DNA of 9,390 bases from Campylobacteraceae bacterium (lineage in GTDB: Bacteria > Campylobacterota > Campylobacteria > Campylobacterales > Sulfurospirillaceae): positions 1 to 9,390 of the forward strand of contig JALUMZ010000169.1 of the NCBI GenBank assembly GCA_027055635.1. Direction: 5' to 3'. The translations under genes were made by a program, and so were the position numbers. Shown here in pieces: positions 1-6,935 of this stretch. Every line of letters starts with the position of its first letter. Positions within the stretch are counted from its first letter, which is position 1. A model generated the notes under the pieces. It ran no database searches and was not told the origin of the DNA. It saw only the letters and a list, made by a program, of their open reading frames with translations.

Positions 1-884
1 ACGGATATGCCTTTCAAAGTAGTGCATGGGAATTTTTCAATCCTCTCATAGTGGAGTTAACCGTAACAAAAAGAACAAAAGATAGAGATTTTTTTAAAAT
101 ACTAAATAAAATAAGATGGGCAAATGTAGATAAAGAGGTGATAGACTATCTAAGGAAGCTAAGGAAAAACAGCTCTCTTTTAGAAAGTGATGCAACAGTC
201 CTATTTGCTAGAAATGCAGAGGCAGATAGGATGAACTTAAAAAAGTTGCAAGAGTTAAAAGGAGAGCCTGTTTTACTGAGGGCAAAAGAGAAGCTACATG
301 TAAAGAGTTTACACGTAAAGAAGATAGAGAGTTGGAAAAGATCTCTCCCTGTTCCTTGTGATTTGACTCTAAAAATCGGCGCAAAAGTGCTTTTTTGTAC
401 AAATAAATGGCAAAAATACTACAATGGAGAAAGAGGAGTAGTCCGAGAAATTGGTGATGATTATGTGCTTGTGGAGAAAGATAACTCTTTGGTAAAGGTT
501 GATAGGATGGAATACACCATGAGTGAAAATATCATCCTAAATGGAGATATAGAAGAGAAACCTCTTGTCTCCATAGAGCAATTTCCTCTAAAGTTAGCTT
601 ATGCTATCACTATCCACAAGTCCCAAGGCATGAGTATAGATGAGTTGATTTGTAACATAGATAATATCTTTGAGAAGAGTCAATTTTATGTTGCAATCTC
701 AAGGGCTAAAAATCCAAAAAAATTATATCTTGATTTGAGTTATGGTGATTTTGACAGGTGGGTTGTCAGGATTACCAAAATTTCACAAAGTGTGATTGAT
801 TTTTATAAAAATTATGAGATTTTAAGGATTGAAGAGGAAAATAAAAAGGAAAATTTGTTATACTTCGAGGATGAAAGGGGCTAG
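1..884 (+). CDS. Pif1/RecD-like SF1 DNA helicase, C-terminal part (5' truncated by window)
   Basis: The reading frame is open to the left edge (first full codon at base 3), so the GTG at 51 is an internal valine and the true start lies outside. About 293 residues are visible; Walker A and B would be in the missing part. Seen: the start reads YAFQSSAWEFFNPLIVEL and continues into a stretch ending LNKIR, resembling the region after the ATPase core in Pif1-type helicases. A small beta-barrel-like segment follows (GAKVLFCTNKW...NGERGVV, about 381-443). Then come the UvrD_C_2-type motif IHKSQG (612-629) and motif VI FYVAISRA (684-707), whose arginine is the expected ATP-contacting finger. Family role: ATP-driven 5'-3' unwinding of DNA in repair or recombination. 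Its stop lies 2 nt before the next gene, so the two are probably cotranscribed. From memory, C. jejuni Cj0945c (putative helicase) holds the same position. Family call strong; exact role unknown. Confidence 0.9.
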   Translation, partial: GYAFQSSAWEFFNPLIVELTVTKRTKDRDFFKILNKIRWANVDKEVIDYLRKLRKNSSLLESDATVLFARNAEADRMNLKKLQELKGEPVLLRAKEKLHVKSLHVKKIESWKRSLPVPCDLTLKIGAKVLFCTNKWQKYYNGERGVVREIGDDYVLVEKDNSLVKVDRMEYTMSENIILNGDIEEKPLVSIEQFPLKLAYAITIHKSQGMSIDELICNIDNIFEKSQFYVAISRAKNPKKLYLDLSYGDFDRWVVRITKISQSVIDFYKNYEILRIEEENKKENLLYFEDERG

Positions 885-886
885 AT

Positions 887-1270
887 ATGAAGAAGATTCT
901 TGTATTGATGTTTGTTGTTGTAGGTCTGTATGCTCAAATGTTAAATATCGATGATTTTAGTACAGATGTTTTTTCAAAGATTAGTAAAAAACCTGTATCC
1001 ATCAAGCTAGATTTGATGGTAGAGGGAAGGTATGTGGAAGATGAGAGTTTTAAGATAATAGATGCTCTAAATATAGTCATAGGCAGTTTCTATCTTGAGG
1101 ATTTGATGACATCGAAAGGAAAAGAGATGCTAAAAAATGCTATAAAATCGTACACAAGCAGTAAGTACAGCATAGATATAGACAATATTTATATGCAAAA
1201 ACTACAATCTTTACCAAACACCCAAGAGATAATAGACGCTCTCAAAAAAGAGGGTATGTGCGTCAAGTAA
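887..1270 (+). CDS. Small exported protein with FliL-like C-terminal domain
   Basis: 127 residues. The ATG is 2 nt after the helicase stop and is preceded by a purine-rich Shine-Dalgarno (AAAGGGG, 874-880, 6-nt spacer), supporting this start. Residues 1-16 form a signal peptide (MKKILVLMFVVVGLYA, likely cleaved before Q17), so the product should be periplasmic. No other membrane segment is visible. Residues 36-106 resemble the FliL core: a beta strand (VSIKLDLMVEG), a helix (EDESFKIIDALNIVI), the pattern LxDLxTxxGKxxLKNAI (about 70-86), and a final strand (IDIDNIYMQKL). FliL normally is a single-pass inner-membrane protein beside the flagellar stator; here the N-terminus looks cleavable, so a flagellar role is inference only. 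No flagellar genes are nearby. From memory, Cj0944c (putative periplasmic protein) sits at the equivalent place. Gene certain; domain call moderate. Confidence 0.85.
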   Translation: MKKILVLMFVVVGLYAQMLNIDDFSTDVFSKISKKPVSIKLDLMVEGRYVEDESFKIIDALNIVIGSFYLEDLMTSKGKEMLKNAIKSYTSSKYSIDIDNIYMQKLQSLPNTQEIIDALKKEGMCVK

Positions 1271-1278
1271 GGGCATTT

Positions 1279-1794
1279 CTATTGTGTTACTATATCATAA
1301 TCTTTCGGTATATTTAGTTTAAATAAGGCATCATCTAAGATTATATTTTTTTCTTGATTTTTTAGTTTTATTGTGACTCTATTATCTAGTCTGTCTTTGT
1401 ATGATATTTGTGAAATATTGTTGTTTTTTACATCTATGTAGTAGTTTGTATCTTCGTATTTTGTCATGTATCTATCTTCTGAGATCTGTTTTGCACTCTT
1501 TATGATCGAGGTAAAATTTGGACTGTTTTGCAGATTTGTTATAATCGCCTGTTCTAATTCCGGCTCAATAATCACAACTTTGTTTTTGATAAAATAGACC
1601 TTTTTTTTCACAGGAGTTTTGTATATCCAAAGAGCAACTTGCCTATTTGTGGCATAAAAACTTCCCTTGTATGTAATGGTGCTATTTTGTTCGTTTGTAA
1701 TAGTCTGTATAAAATCTGATTGTAGAGTTTTAAAATCAAAAACATTTGCATAGATATTTAAAAACAGTATAGATAAAAATAGTATAATCCTCAT
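1279..1794 (-). CDS. lolA: LolA, periplasmic outer-membrane lipoprotein carrier
   Basis: 171 residues. LolA accepts lipoproteins released from the inner membrane by the Lol ABC transporter and ferries them through the periplasm to the outer membrane. Seen: a signal peptide at residues 1-16 (MRIILFLSILFLNIYA, cleavage before N17), then LQSDFIQTI near 24-32, which matches the LolA opening 'F.Q', then GSFYA...ALWIYKTP (44-61), VYFIKNKVVIIEPEL (66-80) and the strand-rich remainder expected of the half-open barrel. Length is slightly under the proteobacterial norm of about 180 mature residues. The start is supported by a Shine-Dalgarno AAGGAG (plus-strand ctcctt, 1804-1809) with a 9-nt spacer. It is transcribed divergently from secA and converges on the FliL-like gene with an 8-nt gap and no visible terminator hairpin. 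Its partner-type permease lies just beyond secA. Sequence divergence is typical of Campylobacterota LolA. Confidence 0.88.
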   Translation of the reverse strand: MRIILFLSILFLNIYANVFDFKTLQSDFIQTITNEQNSTITYKGSFYATNRQVALWIYKTPVKKKVYFIKNKVVIIEPELEQAIITNLQNSPNFTSIIKSAKQISEDRYMTKYEDTNYYIDVKNNNISQISYKDRLDNRVTIKLKNQEKNIILDDALFKLNIPKDYDIVTQ

Positions 1795-1814
1795 AAAATA
1801 TAACTCCTTGGGGT

Positions 1815-1820
1815 ATTATA
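1815..1820 (-). promoter_or_regulatory. Candidate -10 element for lolA
   Basis: The minus strand reads TATAAT here, a perfect sigma-70 -10 hexamer. No convincing -35 is seen, which is common in Campylobacterota. A start about 7 nt downstream would fall close to 1808, at the Shine-Dalgarno itself, giving a very short leader; that tight geometry lowers confidence. Confidence 0.4.
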
Positions 1821-1851
1821 GTAAAGTTTTAGCAAATAGATAGTAAAACTA

Positions 1852-1860
1852 TGATAAAAT
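1852..1860 (+). promoter_or_regulatory. Candidate extended -10 element for secA
   Basis: TGATAAAAT fits an extended -10 (TGn followed by TAAAAT). A start near 1867 would give a leader of about 37 nt before the secA ATG. An overlapping alternative hexamer is TATGAT at 1850-1855. No -35 match is seen at the expected spacing. It lies back to back with the lolA promoter candidate in the only non-coding stretch (1795-1903) between the two genes. Confidence 0.4.
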
Positions 1861-1890
1861 TACGGGTTTATTGTTAATAATTTGGAAATA

Positions 1891-1896
1891 AGAAGG
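1891..1896 (+). promoter_or_regulatory. secA ribosome binding site
   Basis: AGAAGG lies 7 nt upstream of the ATG at 1904. It supports that codon as the secA start; the protein then begins MFVETIAKKIFGTKNDR, as expected for SecA. Confidence 0.7.
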
Positions 1897-1903
1897 TAGA
1901 TTA

Positions 1904-4495
1904 ATGTTTGTAGAGACGATTGCAAAGAAGATATTTGGAACAAAAAATGATAGATTGGTAAAAGCTTATCTTAAAAGAGTAAAAAATATAAATGCCCTAG
2001 AAGATAAATATGAGAAGATGAGTGATGATGAAATAAGAGAAACTTTTGATAAATTTAAAAAAGATCTAAATGACAATGTAAAAAGCATGGACGATATGAT
2101 TTATGATATTTTTGCGATAGTCAGAGAAGTGAGTAAGAGAACTATCGGACTTCGTCATTTTGATGTGCAGATGGTTGGAGGTTTTGTTCTTCATGAGGGT
2201 GATATAGCAGAGATGAAGACGGGAGAGGGTAAGACACTTGTTGCTACATTGCCTGTTGTATTAAATGCGATGAGCGGCAAAGGTGTACATGTAGTAACGG
2301 TAAATGACTATTTGGCAAAAAGAGATGCTTCAGACATGTCTCCAATCTATAATTTTCTTGGTCTTAGTGTTGGCGTACTAACAGCAGAACTTGAAGATGA
2401 TGCAAACAGAAAAGAGCAGTATGCTCGCGATATAACATACGGCACAAACAATGAGTATGGATTTGATTATTTAAGAGACAATATGCGCTACACTCTAGAA
2501 GAGAAAGTCCAAAGAGAATACAACTTTGTTATAGTTGATGAGGTTGACTCTATCTTGATTGATGAGGCTAGAACTCCTCTTATCATTTCGGGACCGACAA
2601 ATAGAACACTCGATGGATACAAAAAAGCAAATGAGATAGCAAAACAGTTAACAAAAGATGTTGATTTTACTGTCGATGAAAAGAATAGAACTATACTTAT
2701 AACAGAAGAGGGAAATGAAAAGGCTGAGAAACTTTTTGAAGTAGGCAATCTATATAGTTTGGAAAATGCCATACTTGCTCACCACTTGGATCAAGCTCTT
2801 AAAGCTCACAATCTTTTTGAAAAAGATGTTGATTATGTTGTAAAAGAGGGTGAGATAGTCATAGTAGATGAGTTTACGGGAAGACTAAGCGAGGGTAGAA
2901 GATTTTCTGAGGGCTTACACCAAGCACTTGAGGCTAAAGAGGAAGTTGAGATAAAAGAGGAGTCTCAAACTCTAGCCGACATAACTTTTCAGAACTATTT
3001 TAGGCAGTATGAGAAGTTAGCCGGTATGACAGGAACTGCTCAGACGGAGGCAACAGAGTTTGCCCAGATTTATAATCTTGAAGTTATAACAATCCCTACA
3101 AACTTACCTATGATAAGAGAAGATAATAACGATCTCATATACAAAACCGAAGCAGAAAAATTTAATGCTGCTATGGAAGATATAGAAGCTTGCCACAAAA
3201 GAGGTCAACCTGTTTTGGTAGGTACTGCTTCTATAGAAAAGAGTGAATTGTTGCACTATCTTCTAAAGAAAAAAGGTATTCCTCACAATGTCTTAAATGC
3301 AAAAAATCACTTCAAAGAGGCAGAGATCATAAAAAATGCCGGTGAAAAAGGTTCTGTTACTATCGCTACAAATATGGCAGGCCGTGGTGTTGATATAAAG
3401 ATTTCACAAGAGATTAAGGATCTAGGAGGACTTTATATCATAGGAACCGAGAGACATGAGAGCAGAAGGATAGATAATCAGCTAAGAGGTCGTTCTGGTC
3501 GTCAAGGAGACCCTGGAAAAAGTAGATTTTATCTAAGTCTTGAGGATAACCTTCTTCGGATTTTTGGTAGTGATCGTATAAAAAATATAATGGAAAGACT
3601 CGGTATCGAAGAGGGTGAGCATATAGAGTCCAAGATGGTAACAAGGGCTGTGGAGAATGCTCAAAAGAAGATAGAAAATATGAACTTTGAAGCAAGAAAG
3701 CACCTGTTGGAGTATGATGATGTTGCAAATGAACAGAGAAAAACTATCTATGCTTTTAGAAATAAACTTTTAGATAAAAATTATGATATAAGTGAAAAAC
3801 TAGATGAAATTAGAAAAGAGTTTGTTCAAAGCCTTCTATTTAGAGGTGAGATATATGAAGGTACGACAAAAGATGACATAGAACTAGAAAAACTCGTTGC
3901 CATTATAAACGAAGAGCTTCAAGAGAAATTTAGTATTGAGGATCTAAAAGGTTTGGATTTCGATGAGTTAAAAGAGGAGTTAGAGAAGATACTGCTTGAT
4001 ACTTACAATGAAAAAATGTCTGTTATAGATGATGAGCAAAGAAGAGAGATAGAGAGAGTACTATATCTTCAGGTGCTAGACAATGCATGGAGAGAACATC
4101 TTTATCAGATGGATATACTAAAAACAGGTATAGGTCTTAGAGGATATAATCAAAAAGATCCATTGGTTGAGTATAAAAAAGAGAGTTATAATCTCTTTGT
4201 TGAGTTGGTAGAAGAGATAAAGTTTGAAAGTTTTAAGACTCTTTATATCGTGCAACTCAGAGATGAAAACGAAGAAGAGCAGAGAAGAGCCATGGAAGAG
4301 ATGATAAAAAAGATGGAAGAAGAGGCAAATAAGGGTGTTACGCTTGAGCATGATAGCGTATTGGAGCCAGAAGATAATACACCTATGATTGCTGAAAAAA
4401 AGATACCTAGAAATGCACCTTGCCCTTGTGGAAGTGGTAAAAAATACAAAAATTGTTGTGGGAAAAGTGGACCTAAGAAAGGTGTATTAGCATAA
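1904..4495 (+). CDS. secA: SecA, preprotein translocase ATPase
   Basis: 863 residues, full length. SecA drives unfolded secretory proteins, including lipoprotein precursors, through SecYEG using ATP. Seen in order: nucleotide-binding domain 1 with Walker A MKTGEGKT (104-111) and Walker B VDEVDS (211-216) followed by IDEARTPLIISGP; the preprotein cross-linking insertion from about residue 226 to 370, with VDEFTGRL (321-328) and GRRFSEGLHQALEAKE just after; AGMTGTA (373-379); nucleotide-binding domain 2 with NMAGRGVDI (490-498) and QLRGRSGRQGDPG (526-538); the helical scaffold and wing region (about 570-780, including LEYDDV and NAWREHLYQMD); an acidic coiled linker; and a C-terminal zinc-binding, SecB/lipid-interacting tail with C840, C842, C851 and C852. 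All catalytic motifs are intact. The stop TAA (4493-4495) overlaps the presumed start of the downstream permease, so the two should be translationally coupled. Confidence 0.98.
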   Translation: MFVETIAKKIFGTKNDRLVKAYLKRVKNINALEDKYEKMSDDEIRETFDKFKKDLNDNVKSMDDMIYDIFAIVREVSKRTIGLRHFDVQMVGGFVLHEGDIAEMKTGEGKTLVATLPVVLNAMSGKGVHVVTVNDYLAKRDASDMSPIYNFLGLSVGVLTAELEDDANRKEQYARDITYGTNNEYGFDYLRDNMRYTLEEKVQREYNFVIVDEVDSILIDEARTPLIISGPTNRTLDGYKKANEIAKQLTKDVDFTVDEKNRTILITEEGNEKAEKLFEVGNLYSLENAILAHHLDQALKAHNLFEKDVDYVVKEGEIVIVDEFTGRLSEGRRFSEGLHQALEAKEEVEIKEESQTLADITFQNYFRQYEKLAGMTGTAQTEATEFAQIYNLEVITIPTNLPMIREDNNDLIYKTEAEKFNAAMEDIEACHKRGQPVLVGTASIEKSELLHYLLKKKGIPHNVLNAKNHFKEAEIIKNAGEKGSVTIATNMAGRGVDIKISQEIKDLGGLYIIGTERHESRRIDNQLRGRSGRQGDPGKSRFYLSLEDNLLRIFGSDRIKNIMERLGIEEGEHIESKMVTRAVENAQKKIENMNFEARKHLLEYDDVANEQRKTIYAFRNKLLDKNYDISEKLDEIRKEFVQSLLFRGEIYEGTTKDDIELEKLVAIINEELQEKFSIEDLKGLDFDELKEELEKILLDTYNEKMSVIDDEQRREIERVLYLQVLDNAWREHLYQMDILKTGIGLRGYNQKDPLVEYKKESYNLFVELVEEIKFESFKTLYIVQLRDENEEEQRRAMEEMIKKMEEEANKGVTLEHDSVLEPEDNTPMIAEKKIPRNAPCPCGSGKKYKNCCGKSGPKKGVLA
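4478..4482 (+). promoter_or_regulatory. Ribosome binding site inside secA for the downstream permease
   Basis: AAAGG lies within the last codons of secA, 9 nt before the ATA at 4492. Treated as the AAGG part of a full AAGGAGG match, this is the ideal distance for 4492, and too close (3 nt) to the in-frame ATT at 4486. It is therefore the main evidence for the non-ATG start. Confidence 0.5.
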
Positions 4496-5691
4496 AAACT
4501 CTAAGTACTTATCTTGTAAGAAAGTATCTGAGATTTGATAAAACTCAGCCATTTATAACAGTTAGTGCCATACTTGCTTTTTTAGGTGTTTGTATCGGTG
4601 TCATGGTGCTTATAGTTGCTATGGCTATCATGAATGGCTTTGATAAGGAGTTTGAAAATAAGCTTTTTACTATGAACTATCCTTTAAGCATTTTTTCCAA
4701 ATCTCTAAAAAAAATAGATACAAAAGATTTGGAATTTTTGAAAAAAAATTTTCCAAATCTAAAATTCAGTCCCTATATATCTTCGCAAGTTATCACAAAA
4801 AAGGGAGATAGACTCGAAGGAGGGCTTCTCTTTGGAGTAAATTTTAAAAATGAGATAGAGATAAATTCGGTTTTAAAAAAAGCACTCAAAGATAAAAAAG
4901 TGGGTAAATACTCTCTTATCGTCGGAAAAGAGATAAGAGATAGAAATTTTTTAGAAAACGGGGATAAATTAACCCTTATATTTACAGCTACAAATCCTAG
5001 TGGATTTTCACTTATACCAAAGATGAAGAGATTTACATATCAAGGGTATTTTAAATCTGGTCTTATAGCTTATGATAAGGTTTACATGTACACTACCATA
5101 GAGTCGATAAGAAGGGTTTTGGGCTATAAAAATGGAGTCTATGACGGTATCCATATATATTCAGATAGACCCTTTGTTGATATCAAAAGGCTAAAAAAGG
5201 TACTGCCTTACAATCTGGGTGTAGTTGGATGGTGGCAGATGAATGGTAATTTTTTCTCTGCACTCAAGCTTGAGAAACGATCCTTATTCATAGTGCTGAT
5301 GCTGATCATCTTAATAGCCTCACTAAATATAATCAGCTCCTTACTTATGACTGTTATGAGCAGAAGAAAAGAGATAGCACTTCTGTTTTCACTTGGAGCA
5401 ACAACAAAAGAGATCAAAAAGACATTTTTTCTGTTAGGCTCTATCATAGGCGGTGGAGGAATTATTGTGGGTATTGCTTTGGGGTTTGTATCTATTTTTG
5501 TACTTGGTTCATTTGATATAGTCTCTTTGCCTGCTGATGTTTACGGGACTTCCAAGCTACCGCTAGATCTCTCTTTGGTTGATTTCTTAATGATTCTTGC
5601 AGGCTCTGTCGTGATAGTTCTATTTTCATCATACTATCCGTCATATAAAGCAACCAAGATAAATGTTTTGGATACTTTAAGAAATGAGTAG
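4492..5691 (+). CDS. lolC: LolC/E/F-type lipoprotein-releasing ABC permease (apparent ATA start)
   Basis: 399 residues if started at ATA 4492; the first in-frame ATG (4603, residue 38) would delete most of the first membrane helix. Codons 4492-4602 encode MKTLSTYLVRKYLRFDKTQP and then hydrophobic sequence, the classic amino end of LolC-family permeases, with an in-frame stop at 4474-4476. Layout: TM1 about 21-47; periplasmic MacB-PCD-like domain about 48-260, with a Hook-like segment SLIPKMKRFTYQGYF (about 173-187); TM2 about 265-289; the FtsX-type cytoplasmic coupling turn SRRKEIALLFSLGAT (290-304); TM3 about 312-342; TM4 about 364-383. Role: with the ATPase LolD it extracts outer-membrane lipoproteins and hands them to LolA. 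No lolD is in the window. Whether it acts as LolC, LolE or a single LolF-type subunit cannot be told here. It overlaps secA by 4 nt (ATAA) and converges on the next kinase gene 8 nt away. Confidence 0.88.
   Translation: MKTLSTYLVRKYLRFDKTQPFITVSAILAFLGVCIGVMVLIVAMAIMNGFDKEFENKLFTMNYPLSIFSKSLKKIDTKDLEFLKKNFPNLKFSPYISSQVITKKGDRLEGGLLFGVNFKNEIEINSVLKKALKDKKVGKYSLIVGKEIRDRNFLENGDKLTLIFTATNPSGFSLIPKMKRFTYQGYFKSGLIAYDKVYMYTTIESIRRVLGYKNGVYDGIHIYSDRPFVDIKRLKKVLPYNLGVVGWWQMNGNFFSALKLEKRSLFIVLMLIILIASLNIISSLLMTVMSRRKEIALLFSLGATTKEIKKTFFLLGSIIGGGGIIVGIALGFVSIFVLGSFDIVSLPADVYGTSKLPLDLSLVDFLMILAGSVVIVLFSSYYPSYKATKINVLDTLRNE
4693..4760 (+). repeat. Direct-inverted-direct 10-mer cluster inside the permease gene
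   Basis: TTCCAAATCT occurs at 4695-4704 and 4751-4760 (12-nt identity TTTTCCAAATCT, from 4693 and 4749), with the exact inverse AGATTTGGAA between them at 4725-4734. The middle copy can pair with either neighbour, giving two mutually exclusive 10-bp stems (loops of 20 and 16 nt). The direct copies are 56 nt apart, so they are read in different frames and do not encode a peptide repeat. Two A8 runs (4707-4714, 4741-4748) lie among them. Confidence 0.6.
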
Positions 5692-5699
5692 ATGAGTAC

Positions 5700-6935
5700 T
5701 TACTCCATCAAGTTTGATAGATTTTCAAAATTAAAATAGTTATGACTCTCTTTGTATTCATAGGTAAACTTTAAATTATGAGCTTTTAATATGTTTGAGA
5801 CGATGTATAGACCTAAGCCAAAACTTTTATGAGAGATATTACTCTGAGTAAAAGGCTCTATATAGTGCTCTAGTGTATCACCAAGTGGATTTCCCTGTGA
5901 TATAAAGGAGATTTTATCATAACCCGCTTCAATAACTACTTTTTTATCGATAGAGTATTTTATACCATTATCTAGTATATTTTTTATGGCGGTTGTGAAG
6001 AGTCTAAAATCAACATTTAAAATTAGATTTTTTTTGATATTGATATTTACCTGTTTTGTTGGTATCATCGCTAAATCAATAGCTTCATCTATGATATCAC
6101 TTAATCTATAAGCTTTTATATTTCTTATTCCCTCTCCTGATGTAATTTGTTCGATAGAGACAAATTCATTTATAAGGAGCTCTAATTTTTCAAAAACAGT
6201 TATGAGTCTTTGTTTTTGTTTTGTATTATCTATCATTTCTACACTAATTCTTCCTTTTGTTATAGGAGTTTTTAACTCATGCATAACATTCCGCAAGAAT
6301 AACTGTCTTGATTGATTTAGTTTTTTGATCTGATTTACGGCATTTTGAAAAGAGTTGGATACTTGAGATATCTCATCATTTCCATCACTTGCGCAAGATA
6401 TTTCCAGATCACCTTTTGCAAATTTATCCATCTCTCTCTTTAGTTTTCTTAGAGGTTTAATTTTTCTAATAGTTAGTATATACCCGGTAATAATGATAAA
6501 GAGCACAAGAGCAAATATAACTCTTATAGTGTGATATCTATATGGCTGATAGTCCATATCTTTTAGCAGTAGTTTTGTATTTTCATGTTCAATTAAAAGA
6601 TAATTATTTTTTTTATATACAAGTATTGCTGTTGCTCCGATCTTAGCAACAATTTTTTGCAAAACTTCTGCTTTAGCCAGTATCTGTTTTTTTAGCAAGA
6701 TATCGGTTATCTCTTTCATGTTATAGTTTTTAACCTGCTTTTCTAGCTCCTTTTGGGTTATGAAGTTATTTAGATGAAAAAGTGTCGCTTTTGCTACGAT
6801 TGTATATTTATTGTTGAGTTTTTCAGAATAGTTTTGCTTATCATAATCCATCAGAAATATAAATGCCAAAGTTATGCTTACAACAGATATGATAGATATA
6901 AAAGTTATACTGTAAAATATAGAATTTCTGTTCAT
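5700..6935 (-). CDS. ArsS-like membrane sensor histidine kinase
   Basis: 411 residues. An inner-membrane kinase that senses a periplasmic cue and phosphorylates its partner regulator, encoded just upstream. Seen: TM1 about 6-29; a periplasmic sensor of about 105 residues with no domain I can name; TM2 about 137-155; HAMP about 156-208 (PLRKLKREMDKFAKGDLE); a dimerisation helix with H219 in HELKTPITKGR, whose E220 and T223 fit the ExxT phosphatase pattern, suggesting a bifunctional enzyme; N box NILDNGIKYS (319-328); F box IEPFTQS; G2 box FGLGLYIVS (373-380 region). The G1 box is degenerate: SQGNPL (346-351) stands where DxGxG is usual. The HELKTPITKGR region is typical of the ArsS family (H. 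pylori acid-response kinase), but the ligand here is unknown. Its ATG overlaps the regulator stop by 4 nt (ATGA, 6932-6935), implying coupled translation. Confidence 0.92.
   Translation of the reverse strand: MNRNSIFYSITFISIISVVSITLAFIFLMDYDKQNYSEKLNNKYTIVAKATLFHLNNFITQKELEKQVKNYNMKEITDILLKKQILAKAEVLQKIVAKIGATAILVYKKNNYLLIEHENTKLLLKDMDYQPYRYHTIRVIFALVLFIIITGYILTIRKIKPLRKLKREMDKFAKGDLEISCASDGNDEISQVSNSFQNAVNQIKKLNQSRQLFLRNVMHELKTPITKGRISVEMIDNTKQKQRLITVFEKLELLINEFVSIEQITSGEGIRNIKAYRLSDIIDEAIDLAMIPTKQVNINIKKNLILNVDFRLFTTAIKNILDNGIKYSIDKKVVIEAGYDKISFISQGNPLGDTLEHYIEPFTQSNISHKSFGLGLYIVSNILKAHNLKFTYEYKESHNYFNFENLSNLME

Noticed and set aside
51..53. GTG as the start of the helicase gene
   Set aside because: The frame is open to the window edge and the upstream codons encode conserved helicase sequence, so the gene is truncated rather than starting here.
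1271..1278. Terminator between the FliL-like gene and lolA
   Set aside because: Only 8 nt separate the convergent stops and no hairpin is visible around them.
2488..2772. Minus-strand open frames inside secA (also 3438-3728, 4118-4351, 4243-4449)
   Set aside because: They lie entirely opposite the intact secA coding sequence and resemble no family.
5692..5709. Near-palindrome around the convergent permease/kinase stops (gatgagta ... tactccatc)
   Set aside because: The stem has a bulge and a loop of about 2 nt, with no T-run on either strand; too weak to call a bidirectional terminator.
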